A stretch of 64,000 bases of DNA, from NCBI RefSeq assembly GCF_023856365.1, contig NW_026042395.1, forward strand, positions 1 through 64,000, in the 5' to 3' direction. This stretch comes from Brienomyrus brachyistius. Taxonomy: Eukaryota; Chordata; Actinopteri; Osteoglossiformes; Mormyridae. Below, piece after piece: positions 1 to 12,689 of this stretch; positions within the stretch are counted from its first letter, which is position 1, and the number at the start of each line of letters is the position of its first letter. A program made the position numbers and the translations under genes. The notes under the pieces were generated by a model. The model was not told where the DNA came from, did not search any database, and saw only the letters and a program-made list of their open reading frames with translations.

Positions 1-261
1 CAAACGGATTTATCAAGTCACCTTCCACCCAGTCCTCACGCCTGAGATTATTCCCATAACTCTGTTGCGTTAAATTGATTTCACTCTTTCACTCTAAATG
101 TGGAAACTGACAAGAAAAACTCCAAGCATCACACATACGACTGGAAAACCCAAAGCCACCAGCAGAATGAAAAGCTCTCTTGGTGTCAGCGTGACTTAAA
201 AGTATTAACCAGCGTAAAATATTATAGCACATTGATCAGAATCTATTAAGCGCGAGGCACC

Positions 262-292
<31 letters not shown>

Positions 293-3230
293 CTTAAAGC
301 GATCATTTCTGATGAAAGAGCAGAATTTAGCTTAGTAATAATTTAGGATTTGCTACAGTTTGTCGATGGTAAATGAAAAATGAAAATACGGGAAGCGAGC
401 TTCCAGACATTACGCGGGAAGAAATTAAAAAAAAACGAAAAAAAAAAACGGGTGTCTGCACCTTTAAAGTTTCCATGACGCTACTGACACCAACTTGCTG
501 GGGCTTTGACAAAACATTTTTCAGTGTTTGTTCTGTTTAAAAAAACCCTGCGGTATTAGGGTGCACTAATCTTTAAAAGGTTAATTTATTCATAGAGATT
601 TTGACAGAGATGTATAGCCCAGCCAGCTTTGCCGGCACCTCTTCCCAGAGGGAGACGACTGGTGTGCAAAAGAAGGGAATTCTGGAGGGTAGAGAGAGGG
701 AGAGAAAGAGTGAGAGTGAGAGAGAGAGCTGTACAGAAAAGAGAAAGGGAGAGCTACAGTGTGACGAGTCAGCGTCGGCTTATAAACACAAACACATAAT
801 TACCTCACGGGAGCTCGCAATAAGCATTGGCCTGTGACCTCGCACACTTGAAACCCCTGACTTTCATTTTGGCTCCTGTAGCGGGGGTGGGGGGGGGGGG
901 AGTCAAAGAAAGCGAACACGCGCTAACATCGTATTTACGCACCGGTAAATGTGGCATGTTCCCATACATCATACCGTGTCATGGCACCCAGGCTCTCTGG
1001 GAACTCTGCTGTGCGCAAACACCCACTCTCATCCGCCCGTTTGAAGGAGAGACTCTGCGTCCTGCTGCTATCGGTCTGTTTAGCGGAAGCGCCGGATCTG
1101 CGCGATTAATTGCAGCGAATCTGGCGGCCCGAGTGTCCCTTTGAAGCCGCCGACCCCGGCACGCAGAGTCGCGCGGCCTTTGGGGAGAGCGCTTACGGGC
1201 CTAATAAGGGGAGAGCTGCAGGAATTAGGGCAGGCTGCTTCATAAATCACACGGCTTAAGCTAAATGACGCTGAAAAGAAAACACGGGAATTTCTATGAT
1301 TTTATGAAGAAGAAAAAAAATATATATAGATTCGGAAAATAAATAGAGCAGCCCAAACAATCCGAGCTTTGCGTTGCCAGCCAACAAAAACCAAAGAGGC
1401 AGAGGGGTCCTACGGTGGACCTTACGAAGGACCCCACGTGACTGGACTGGCAGCATGAAGCAGGCCTTTGTGAGGGTCTGTTTATGACACCCATAAGACG
1501 AGGTCCACCTGTATCAATCATCCCTGTCAGACACCATAACCGTAGATCCGCTGGCGTGAGAGACCCACCAGGTGAGGCACGATTTCGCTCGTCTTGCTTT
1601 TTTTTCAGAAGCCCGTCTCTGATTATTCTGGCCTGGTACTTTCACCAGCAGCGTTCGATCCCGGAGCCGCCTGTCCCGACTGCCTGTTGTGCTTTGCCGA
1701 AACGTTACTACGGACGCCAGTTTAAACTCTGAGGGATAAATGGTTCCTTTTTCCCTGACACGTGCATTTCGGGTGGGGTAATTAGCCGTGAAGCTCGTCG
1801 GCGTGGCCGGGCTGCTGTTCTAATGAGCCCCGTCGCGCACTCGCGGTCTGTGGCGACTGAGTCAAGTTTGCCGGAGAGTGCGAGGTGTGGAACGGACCGC
1901 CGTCTTCGGAGCGACTACGCAGAGGCCAGGTGCAGAGCCAGACTCCTAGTGCCTGGCCTCTGTCCCACGCTCCTCGGACTAATTGACACCATCTTCATGG
2001 TTTATGTGCTTCTAACGACTTCCTTAACAACGCAGGGCGAGCTGTTGGGCTTGAGGAATACCACCCGGCTCGCACGCACACCGGCTAAGCCGACGGTAAA
2101 TTACCTCGCGATTCACGCAATCAGACGCCGGTCCAAAAACGCAAGGAGATGTGCACGGCGCGTGATCGCACCTTGTCGCGGTGACGGCCACTCTCTGCCA
2201 CATCCCGAGGTCACAGTGGAGCCTCGCCTACTAAACGCGTGGCCGTCTCGAGCTGCGGAGATGTACTGGCTCTGTGTTGCAGGGGCACTAAACGCGGCCC
2301 TGCACAATGCCGGGCACGAAGAGGTTGAGCTCCTAGGGTGCCATCATCTATTATGGTCTGGTGAGACATGTGGAGTCACTTTGACACAAGTGAGCGCGCG
2401 TTTCATGACTGCATGGACACACACACACACACACACACACCACACAGTGCTCCTTTACGTAATCCGTGCACGAAAGCGACATTTTTAGGCCCTTGTCTTT
2501 GCCATCTTCGTGACTCTGCCGCCCCGTTGACTTCCATTAGCACCACACGGACGTGACCCCAGCGGGCAGGGTGGGGCTCGCGGTCTGGAGACGTGACACA
2601 CTCCCCTCTCCTCGTTCCTATCTTTCACCAGGTTTGCCCCCCCCCCCCCACCTCCCCCACCATCCGTCTCGCTTGCCCAGAGCGCATCTAATTGGAGGTG
2701 ATCGTCAGGGGGCGGGGGTTGGGGTGGGGGGGCAAGAGTTCCGTTCCTGCCCTAATCCAGTGCTGAGGGAAGTTCACATGGTCCCAATTACCCCCCCTCG
2801 CACACTGGTGCTGCCTTACTCACTCGCTCCCTGCTCTTCTGCCAAGCACCGGCTTTCCTGGGAGTTTATGTTATTAACTGCGCACTGCCGAGTTCCTGTC
2901 TGTCACGGAGGCCTGGAGATGTTATCATCGCCGCCGACGTATACAGTTACCTCCAAAATATTCCATAAATTAGATTGGGATGGCGATTCGGAATATGGAA
3001 GTAGAGATGGGCTTGGGGTGCGGGCGGGGGGGCACGACGTGGCTGGGTTGGAGGGGGGTGGGGGGGGGTACTGTGTAAGCAATAACACAAGAAGATCTTC
3101 TTGTGTTTATATTGGACGGACTGCCATTGAAGGTATGTCACTGGCAGACTGAAGGAAGAATTGAGATGGAAAACGTTTAAGGGATTCAGGTCGTTTTTAG
3201 GACCGGAGGGAAGGGACAAAACACATTGAT
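1..3230. other. Intergenic, GC/CpG-rich in part, no gene recognised
   Basis: No exon of a known family could be read on either strand. A poly-T/poly-A pair lies near 261-291. From about 1,000 to 2,330 the DNA is GC-rich with many CpG dinucleotides, unlike the AT-rich DNA to the right, so it may be a CpG island or an unmethylated regulatory block. A long open frame at 1823-2488 has no recognisable domain and runs into a CA repeat; I treat it as chance. Long G or C runs lie near 889-900 and 2637-2649, with further G-rich stretches near 2,720 and 3,030-3,070. Confidence 0.5.
2417..2440. repeat. (AC)12 microsatellite
   Basis: Perfect AC dinucleotide run of 24 bp, followed by a short interrupted extension. 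Confidence 0.95.
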
Positions 3231-6200
3231 TTATTTTCTTAGGGATTCCTATGGTCAGAACTTAACCGTTTGCACCAGCTTTCCGAATCTGAGGTGTAAC
3301 GATAGGCATACATCCTGTTTAATCAAGGGGGTTTGAATGGGACCGCTTTTCGGCATACAGGTGGCCCCCCCAGCCCCCGAGGTGTCCCAGGGCCCCTCAG
3401 CAGAAGCTCCTGCTTCCTCACAATTAGCGCCCTGCGGTCAAATTTAAAATCTGCATGCAAGTGAAGAACCGCCCAGAAAAAAATAAAAAATGACCTTGGT
3501 CAAACGCTATATCGAAAATAATCTGTGCAGTGGTTAGTGTTGTAATCCCACGGTGAAAAGTAAAAGCATTAAAAATTACATTAAATACCGCAAAGAATAT
3601 TTAGACGACATCTGACTGCTGCTGTATTTCATGCCGCACTCCAGAGTACGAATCGAGCATGGGTGTGTGTGTGTGTGTGTGTTCCTGTTCTTGACATTTT
3701 AAGTTCTGCAAGGCTGACGTTTTAATACGGGCAAATATGTTCTAAATAGATTTTCACTCGACTGGTCTTTTTTTGAATCTCAGCTTCCCAGTGGTGCTAC
3801 TTGATTCCAACTTAAAAACCTGTGGCGAGGAAACATAATTGTTTATTGATTGAAATATAACAATTATACCTGCCATGCAGCCAAAATTAATTACATATAA
3901 ATATCTACATGGACTATAGTAGCACAGAGAAAAACATTAATTTTTACTTATCACAGGTGTACTAATTGCAATTTTTGCATTAAGTATAGTTTAATAGTAA
4001 TAATATTACTAATACATTACTTTATATTAACAGATATTCCACCCAGGGTATATCCCAGGCTCTGCCCGCCCCCCCCCCCCCCAAACTCTAAATGGTAGAT
4101 GGATGGTGGCTAGATATTATATATTAATAACTGATATATGTATATAAAACCAATTAATTTTAAAACATCACTTTCCACCATTTTTCCATCGTCTGATAAC
4201 CATAAACTCCAAAGATTACAGTTATTCCTGTTTAGTTTTAGTGAGTCCTGAGTGCTTTTCTTGCAAAGGGAAACATACTCTCATGGGGCAAATTTACCAT
4301 GGTTTTGGAAAGTAAAATTTGCATTTTTTATGCTGTTAACAGGACATATAAATATCTTTCAGTAACAGGCATTTAAATACATTAGACTGATCTAGAAGTG
4401 CTTGTCTGTTGCAGCTCTGAATGACAGGTCATGTTTCCTGTCCAGCTGGCGAGAGGCTTCAGATGCAGCCAGAGTTTCCCCAACACCCCCTGGGGTTAGT
4501 GACACTGCACATGCCCCCCCCCCCCAAAAAAAAAATGATCGCACAAGTACCATACTTACATAATTTGTCAGCAGCTCACCTCTAAGTCTAATTAAAATTT
4601 CTCTGCATATGCCTCAGACAAGCCTGAAGGAACTCAGGCAGTTCGGTGACAGCGGAGGCACAGTCCACCTTCCCTGACCGTCGCTCAGTCCATCCAAGGC
4701 AGAGACGCAGGTGGGCAGCCACCCCCTCATACCAGCCCCCCCCCACCCCAGGGCCTACACACTCCAGCATCCACACCGCTCTTTTTCAACAGGGCATCGC
4801 CCCCCCCCCTCCCCCCAGGGCTGTAACTCTTACAGAAGTGTAGCTGATTAAAATGTCGATGTGAAGGTTTTTTTTTCTTCTTTCTTTACTGCAGGCATGT
4901 GTGTGGGGGGGGGGGGGGGGAATGTGGCCCCCGCAGGCCCTTGCTGTGAACAGATGCACTCGCGAGGGTCTGTGTCACACTGGAGCTGTAGAAAGGTGGT
5001 GCGCGGGGAGGGGGGGGTGGAATGGGGAGGAAATGAAAAACTGTTTATCCCCCCCCCCCCCCGCCCCCCCCCGACCGAGCTACAGCAAGCTGCTTGCTAG
5101 GCAACACAAACTTAGCCAGGCCCCAAGGTCAGTGGTTCAACCGTGGCTCGCAGCTAAAAGGTCTAAATTCTGTTACCTACTTGACTGTAACTCCATGCAC
5201 GGCTAACAGGCACACTGTCCTCCTAATTAGCTCTCTCTCCTGCAGAGGTGCTTTATCGCGGGCCTTGAAAAGCAAGCAGCCCTCGCCAACATTTAGAGTT
5301 ACACATTGTACCGACCTGGCGGGCAGAATTACCTCAAAGCTTTGTTCAGTTGTGCGTGGAATAGTCAGATGCAATAACTGAATCATAAAGACGGCATCCC
5401 CCCCCTCAGGGCAAGGAGAAAGGAAAGGCCCAGCCCTCCCCAGAGTGTAACTAACAAAGGCATTTTCAATGTTTAAATATAGGGGATGGAAAAAAAATCC
5501 AATTAGAGTTTCACGTGGGGGCCTCGACTTTAGTCTGTGTCTGTGGCCGTTTAAACGGCACAGGTGCCCTTATTTTATCTGCACAGGGCCGCGTGCTGGG
5601 AATTAGCCACCCCCTCCACATATGGAAAAGCTAAACACCAAGGCGTGTGTCTCAGTTTTTTATCAATAAGGAAACGTGAATGACATTAAGCAACGCTGCC
5701 GTTTCCTTAACGCTGTCGCTCTTTGTCTTATACAGAAATCTGTTAATGATTTTGCCCGCAGACAGCAATAACGGGGGGGGGGGGGGGGGGGGTGTGTACT
5801 GTAGCAGACTTTCTGTCTGCAGACACATTTGGATTTTGAACACGGGAGCGATGTGTGAACGCGCGTGAAATGTCCACTTTGTAGAAAAAACCAACGTGCA
5901 AAAACTATACATATGTGTGTGTGTAATTTAGACAAGAGGTTAACTAAAATTGAGATAAAGGTCCAGAACTGATATTTATGCACCACACGTATTTTCTCCT
6001 ACCTCCAAAGTGTCTTCAAGGAGGGGGCTGCTAGTCACCGGCATGCATTTCTGAAACATGCATTTCACCGCAGTGGGTTTTAAGTTGCAGTCAGCTGTTA
6101 AGAGATAAATCCTTAAAAAGAAGCGGTGGTGAAATTTGCATTAAGACCGAAGACCGACCGTTTGCCATAATCAAAATGTTTTTCGCTGAATACCGGGGCT

Positions 6201-9200
6201 GCTGAAGACTCTTAGTAGCAATGTGGTCGAAAAAAAGACCGATCACTTATAGTGTGGTGAGAAAGATTACGGAGCTTTTAACGCTGGTTGAAAAACAATA
6301 ATAAATCGTACATAATACGCGCAGAAACACTGATCAGAAAGAGCTGTTCAGAGTGTGTTTAACCCAGTGGCTAAAACGTGCACGACCAGCGCTTCCCCCC
6401 CTTTCTCCACATCATTGGCGCGGCCGAATCTGTTCTTCATTTTGGCTTCCTGATACATGCGAAGCAGACAGGCATGAACAAGAGAGAGGCACCGCCATCC
6501 AACGTTTCCCACTCCCAGACAGGACAACGGCTTCCATCGGTCGCGGACGGCGCGTTCTGCAGCCCCCTCCATGTGGTTTCGGTTACGGGAAGTTTTACTG
6601 TCAATCGCGACTCCGTTTCTGCCTTGGGGCATTGCATGTGCCACATAAAGGGAACTTTGTCCAGGGGGGGCCAGACATGGGAGTCTAGTCCTGGGCACAG
6701 GACCGACCAGCATGACATCACCTGTGCTTTGCCTACGCTGACATCTCTTTCCTATAAGGATACCGAAAGCAGGGGGCTATAGTAATAAAATAAGCCAATA
6801 TCCACCAAATGGATTTTAAAAGACAGGCATCTGTTTGCATCATGCACTTGCTGTAAAAAGGAACTTACTACCAATAATTGCATTTACAGCGCACAAGTCC
6901 GTAGATCAAAGTGAGAAACGCTGAAAAGACACAAAGCCAACCAGAAACGAATAAAGATCTGAGGCGTGGAAAGGTGCAGCACAGCTCAGGAAAGGGCTGA
7001 AATATTAAATATAAAATGCCAACTTAAACTATGAATTTGAACCACAAATGACCAGATTATATTAATAAAATCTAACGTCCAATGCAGGAAATCGCGTCCA
7101 AGATAAAATGAAAAAGTACATTTTCGTTAGGTGATGAATAGGCTACAATATTTCCAGCGGATTGCATGCATGAAACTCCCATACAAAACGTCATCATTTC
7201 AGACTACAATTACTTATTAGGCTATAGATAAAAAACGTGTGGGAGATGGATGGGAGGGTGTATGGAAAATAAAGTGTCTTACTGTGAAAGTTTGACGCAA
7301 ACGATATGTGGATCGCGGTATCAAATGGACATCTTAACGGAGATGACCGGGGCTTTAAAAACCCAGAGTGAGGAACTTGGGCATTTCAAAACAAGGTTGA
7401 GGTGAGGAGTGAGAAGCCATGAAACGAGGCAAGAGCGCTGGCATCCTGTCCCAGGGACGACATGCTGAAATGTGCTTCTCAGCACGTCTTTATAACTTCG
7501 GAGAGACACCGTCAGACGTATTGACACAGCTGCATATGGGCAGTTAACAACTCCTACAGTCTGCGCGTCCAAACTAAACTTCCTAGTGTCCTGTCTTCTC
7601 AAACAGCTACTGAAAGTCATACTTATATTGTACGCATTACAAAAATGGGTAAACTCAGCACCACAGAGGCAGCTGAAGCTGGCCGTAAGTTACCCGGCTG
7701 CTTCGAAGTCCACTTCACCAACACTACTGGAATATGGATAAGGTAGTTACAAAGCGAATGTATTTAAAACAAACATCCATTGACAATATGAAAACGGAAT
7801 AGGTAAAGGGTCGTCCATCTTTTACAAAAGTCAACATCAAGTTTGGGGACAGCATTGCAACTACGGAAATGTTTGTTCCTCTCGTTTTTGTGCAGAGCTC
7901 GGTTACATTTTGGAAAGCTGTATTGTCCGTCTCGTTTTCATACCAGCGCTGAGCAGTCCTTCTCCCTCACCCGTGACTCAGTTAAACCACAAATTCAGAC
8001 TTGTAACATTTTGTAACATAAACTGCTCTTAACACTGCGCCATAGCAGAGTGTGTTTGGAGGGTGGGGATCGTACAGCGACAGCGGTCTGTACAGATAGA
8101 ATAAGTGCCAAAAGCACTACAGCCTGGAGAAGTTAAAGGTGACATTTGTTCAGAATTAAGCCATGTAAGGTTTAGTGGGTCTGGAAGGGGAACCCACACC
8201 TGTTGGCGTCCAAAACTAAGACGTTATTCTGGACTATATGCCTCCGAAAAAGCGCGAGGCGTAATATGGATCTCAGCACTCGTGCTCCCGTAAAAGTATT
8301 ACTTTGTCATATGTGCAATTGTGACATCTGTACGGTTTCTGCACCCAGATGTAACAAATCACATATAAATGCGAATTAAATTGACAGCATTCGTTTTATT
8401 ACCCGTACAACTTTTTATCCACTGACAAGTGAACACGTGCAGCTGGTACTTTAAACTTCAAAGAAGGGAATTGCTGAAAATCCCTCCTGAAATGCGTTTC
8501 AAATCCTTATTCTGTGGGGCTTGTATCATTCTGCCTTCATTATGTATAAATTAGCCAGAACTACTGTTAAAGTAAACACGTTCTCCGTGTTAATGGCAAT
8601 ACCTGAGAAGATCGAGGAATAGAAGGCATCTTTCGTCTTTGGAGCTTCCGAGGCTTAGTGCGAAACCTACCGTATCGCCTTTCAGGGTAAGAAAGAAGAG
8701 AGACGTTATACATCAAGACGGCGGTCGCTTTGAAATCGAAGGCGACGAAACAAGATATGCAAACAAGCTGAAGGAAAATCCAATGCCTTATATCAGTGTT
8801 TTAATGACTTACTGCGCCACTAATTCATTTAACGTTCAACTTTTAATGCGCATTTGTTAATATGACCTGGGTAAACAGAACCTAATTTTTACGGCCTTGA
8901 GCTTATTTAGAACTTGTGCTGTCAAGAAAAACACGCGCCCTTAACTTCACACGAGGTGTACCCTTACTCTCAATATATATTGATATTAGCAAATGACTTC
9001 AGAGGTGGAGCTAAAAAAAAGTTCTTTGGGGTTTATTGAGTATTTACTGTCGAAAGAGAGACCGCGTCTAGCGAAGCTTAAAGCACATTGACTCAAAAAC
9101 AAAAGCCCGATGAATGACGTCTTGTGTTCTTACGGAAACTGTTTTTGTTTGCTTAAATTATTTCCTTCTTCTGAAGCTGGTGGGATGTTATAAATTAAAC

Positions 9201-11100
9201 ATTAATATTGGTAATTTCTAGAATTTCCCCCTTTTCTATTAGTTTAATAGTAGAGGAGGCTGAAAGATGGGGGTAGGGGGCATTGATACATAAACTTACG
9301 TTTAAACATCTGGCAAGGACCGTAGGTCTACCTAACATCATTTTTAATTTCCATTAGCATTTTTCTTCTAATAATACATTACCGGCCATTTTTATTTTCC
9401 AAACTACGTTCTCGAAAACCCGGTCATCATATTTCGTTGATTAGAGTCAAGACTCCTGGCCTCTGAACACTTTTGCACACTGGCAGAGAAACGTACGTGT
9501 TGGAGTCAGGCATAACTGAAATTTGCAAAACAACGTACAAAAATGAAAATAAACATCTGATATCCGGAAACAATGTATTCTACGCCACAAGTCAAATAAA
9601 TTAGCCTACACCTCCCATTTATTTTCATAAACGTCGTATAAATACATCGAATCAGTACATAGCTGCAGCCAAATTTATCCAAGTTTTAGCTGCAGGGATC
9701 TGTTGTGCTGTTTCATTCCCCACTTGCAGAGAATGAATGCAATGATACTGTACGGGAGACACTGCGAGAAACACAGCGCCTCGACGGATCGATGAAGACC
9801 ATTATAACGAACCATTGTGCGAGACCAATTTGCCTTACAAAACTCCCAGTTTCATTTCTTGAAAGTCGTTGCTAATCTTTATATTCAGCAAAAATCGAAT
9901 GAAGAATAAATTGTTATCTTTCAATTACACTCTCGGACGCTGGACCTATTATTCTAGTTAGTGATAAAATAAAAACATTACTCACCCTGTCTCGCGCTTG
10001 ATGGGACAATCTCGGGCAAAGGCTACCTTCAACAGCGGGCCTTTATTTAATTAGAGTTCCCCTAATTTGTTTTTAGTTACTTCACAAATTCTCGGGTTGG
10101 GAATTAATCAATTATACTGGCTTGACTGTCTCATAAACAGGTACAACGTTTCATTTACTCGGGAACGTTTTAACGCGCCACTTACATTTTATGGTTAAAA
10201 TAGCAGTATAGAAATAAGTTTTGCTATTCTACACTGCAGAAATGTGGAACATACATACAGACAATCACAAAATTACGACTAGAGAAACAAAAACATACGC
10301 ATTTTCATCGCTGTTGTTGTTTCTCTTCGTACCATTAATGGTGACGATAACAAAAATATGTTGGGGGGATGGAGGGACCGATTATTAGTCGAACACGTTA
10401 ATTACACTTCACGAATGTATTTACCCTTTAATAAATTTACATAATTTATATTTGAATTAAAATTGCAATTAAACGATTAAAATTTTATAAACTTCTTGAA
10501 TTAATTATTACACCGCGGCACGTTATTATTCTATTACTTTTGACAGTACCGTCATTTAATATGAAAACGTAGAATAAATGTTACAAGTTGAGTACCATCC
10601 TTGTTAGACACAAGATGGAACTTAGCGTTTAACTTTTAACTCTAAATTGTTGTGTTTTGTTGCCCTCTTCTGGTGGAAGTATTGGCAAATCATTACACAA
10701 GTTCCTGTTTCAATGCGATTCAGCTTGCAACATAGAAGTTGAAAGTTATACAGTACAGCACAGGCGCGGTAGTGCATGACTTGCCAGTGATAGACAAAAC
10801 CAATTGATTTTATATAAAAAATATTTCATGTTATCCATCTGTGCACGCAGGGTCCATAGTCGATTATTCAGTAATGTTCGCGGTGATCCGTAACCTGTCC
10901 CAGGAAATATAATACTTCCCAACGAAGGTTACAGTCTATCTTTATGCAGTAGAGAACTAATACACAAGACATTCACAAATTAAGCATGATTTAGATTCAC
11001 AGAGTCACCAAAGCAATGTGATTTTATACTGTGAAGGAAAGCAGAGACAGACATTTAAAAAGCGGTCATTAGCAGTTAACCACGCTTTATATCAAATACA
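3231..11100. other. Intergenic AT-rich DNA, no gene recognised
   Basis: Nothing codes convincingly; the open frames are short and of random composition. Contents seen: a GT microsatellite near 3663-3681, C or G homopolymers near 4071, 4515, 4799, 4908, 5049 and 5774, and a fragment around 4030-4110 that resembles the 3' tail of fish SINE/L2-type elements. The part from about 9,900 to 10,150 is homeodomain-motif rich (several TTAATTAG/CTAATT-type words) and could be a regulatory element. Confidence 0.45.
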
Positions 11101-11389
11101 CAACAGCGCAGAAGACCAAATTAAAAACTAGTCAGTCATGTTTATTTAAAAGAAAGTGTCCGTGTATATTTATCACAAGACTTGCTCATCTCCTAATCAG
11201 GGAAAAATGAATGAACAGATAAAAAAAAAACACATTATTTGTAATAGCAATACTGACCCCTAAACCTCCCAGCTGCAACTGCAACACAGCAAGCCACGCT
11301 TAATCTGATTTAATAAATTCCCGAGGCCTCTAAAAATATACCGAGACACAAGAAGAAAATGATTAAGTTTCTAATAAAGCTGTTTAAGA

Positions 11390-11570
11390 CTAGTTTCTCC
11401 GGCCGCTAATGATAATTAACATGCAAATGAGCTCTGGGACAAAGGAGTGGCACTGTGGTCCTCGGTTTGTTACTAGCTTAATTACTGTTTGAACGGTCTA
11501 ACGTCACGGTTATAAATGGTAGCATTCCAGGTAATGGGCAGAACAATAATTAGGGTTATGACACGTAAAG
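11390..11570. promoter_or_regulatory. Candidate conserved enhancer: octamer, SOX and homeodomain words
   Basis: Within 180 bp there is an octamer word ATGCAAAT, a SOX-type ACAAAGG about 15 bp further on, several TAATTA-type homeodomain cores and AACAATAATTAG. This density is typical of vertebrate conserved non-coding elements, but conservation cannot be tested here. No coding potential is visible. Confidence 0.3.
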
Positions 11571-11599
11571 AAATTTGTTTTGCTTCTTTACAGCAGTCT

Positions 11600-11840
11600 G
11601 AGCCTGGTAATCAATCGAAATATACCGTGGTGTGCTGCGCCGCCTGATCGGTGTGTGATAAAAATGAAACAACAATAGCGGAGACAGTTCCCTTAAGATC
11701 TGGCTTCCATTGTTTCTCCATCAAGCGATCTGCCTGATTGATCATATAGGGGTAATCAAGGGTGACGGAGAAAACGAACAGGACATCTTGGAGCACCTGC
11801 GATCCTCTACAGGACAAAGACTGCCACTGTGCCACAACGC
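11600..11840. promoter_or_regulatory. Candidate enhancer with PBX/HOX-like sites
   Basis: Contains TAATCAATCGA, CCATTGTTTCTCC (SOX-like) and TGATTGATCATA (PBX/HOX-like) in unique sequence with balanced composition. Function is inferred from motif content only. Overlapping open frames on both strands are short and unconvincing. Confidence 0.25.
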
Positions 11841-12039
11841 GAGGAAAAAATATACCCGCTTCGACAAAAATAAAAATTCAATAAAAATGAACCGTTTTGC
11901 ATTTAAATCACTGAAGCTCGTAGGCCTAATTTCAGAATAGGGGCCCACACACGTGATAAAATTTAAAAATTTGAACAAATATTAGGTTTTCATTAGCACC
12001 TCCCGCATTTTTCAGCTCTGCCATGCAACACTAACTTCC

Positions 12040-12260
12040 TAATTAAAAAATCCCTTAATTGGTTTTCTTTAATTAAGTATTACATTATAATTTACAGCAC
12101 TTGACAGCTGTCAAGCGCCACGGAATAATTTAAGGCAGAGAATGTTCATTTTAAATGACTTTTAAAAACAAGCTGGCAAAGCCGGGAGATTTGACATTAA
12201 ATACCATTACTTTCGTATTTAATTAACCACCCTTGAGCGGTAAATAAATGTTAATCAACA
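12040..12260. promoter_or_regulatory. Candidate enhancer containing a perfect TGACAGCTGTCA palindrome
   Basis: Positions 12100-12115 form a perfect 16-bp palindrome whose core TGACAGCTGTCA matches the dimeric MEIS/TGIF/PREP (TALE homeodomain) site. It is flanked by repeated TTAATTAA and ATTTAATTAACC homeodomain words. Whether this belongs to mfn2 or to another gene is unknown. Confidence 0.35.
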
Positions 12261-12689
12261 GAAAGCAGCGATGAGGCCATAACACAATGTACTGAAAAGT
12301 AAGCTAAAGTTGGGTTGGTATGGAGTACAGCAACGTGTTTATTTGCTCCTAACAAACTTTACCGGAGGGGGGATCTTACTTAACGGAATACGTTTATGAG
12401 CCGAGAAGCGTGACCAGAGAAAACTTTCTCATTCCTCAAACGAGCAATTTAGAATCTAAAAATATATAGATCGAGAGGTAGGTCATTGTCTGCGGTAAGG
12501 AGCCCACCGGACAGGAGACAGCGGGAAACACGGGGCCGTGAGTAGCTACTCAGGACCACTAGGCTTTGCGGGTCTTGTAATTACTTACTCCCAAAGTCTA
12601 TTCAGTGCATTTCTTTTAGACAAGATTCCCGGTTAATAGTACCCGGTTGGGGTATTTACATTAAATCAAGAACCACAAGTTTCCAGGTG

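Noticed and set aside
1823..2488. 221-codon open frame in the GC-rich left flank
   Set aside because: No domain, signal peptide or family resemblance; Arg/Thr-rich composition from CpG-rich DNA; it runs into a CA microsatellite and has no matching splice context.
10660..10680. CTCF-like CCACCAGAAGAGGGC (minus strand)
   Set aside because: An extra AA/GA disrupts the core spacing; does not fit CCASYAGRKGGC.
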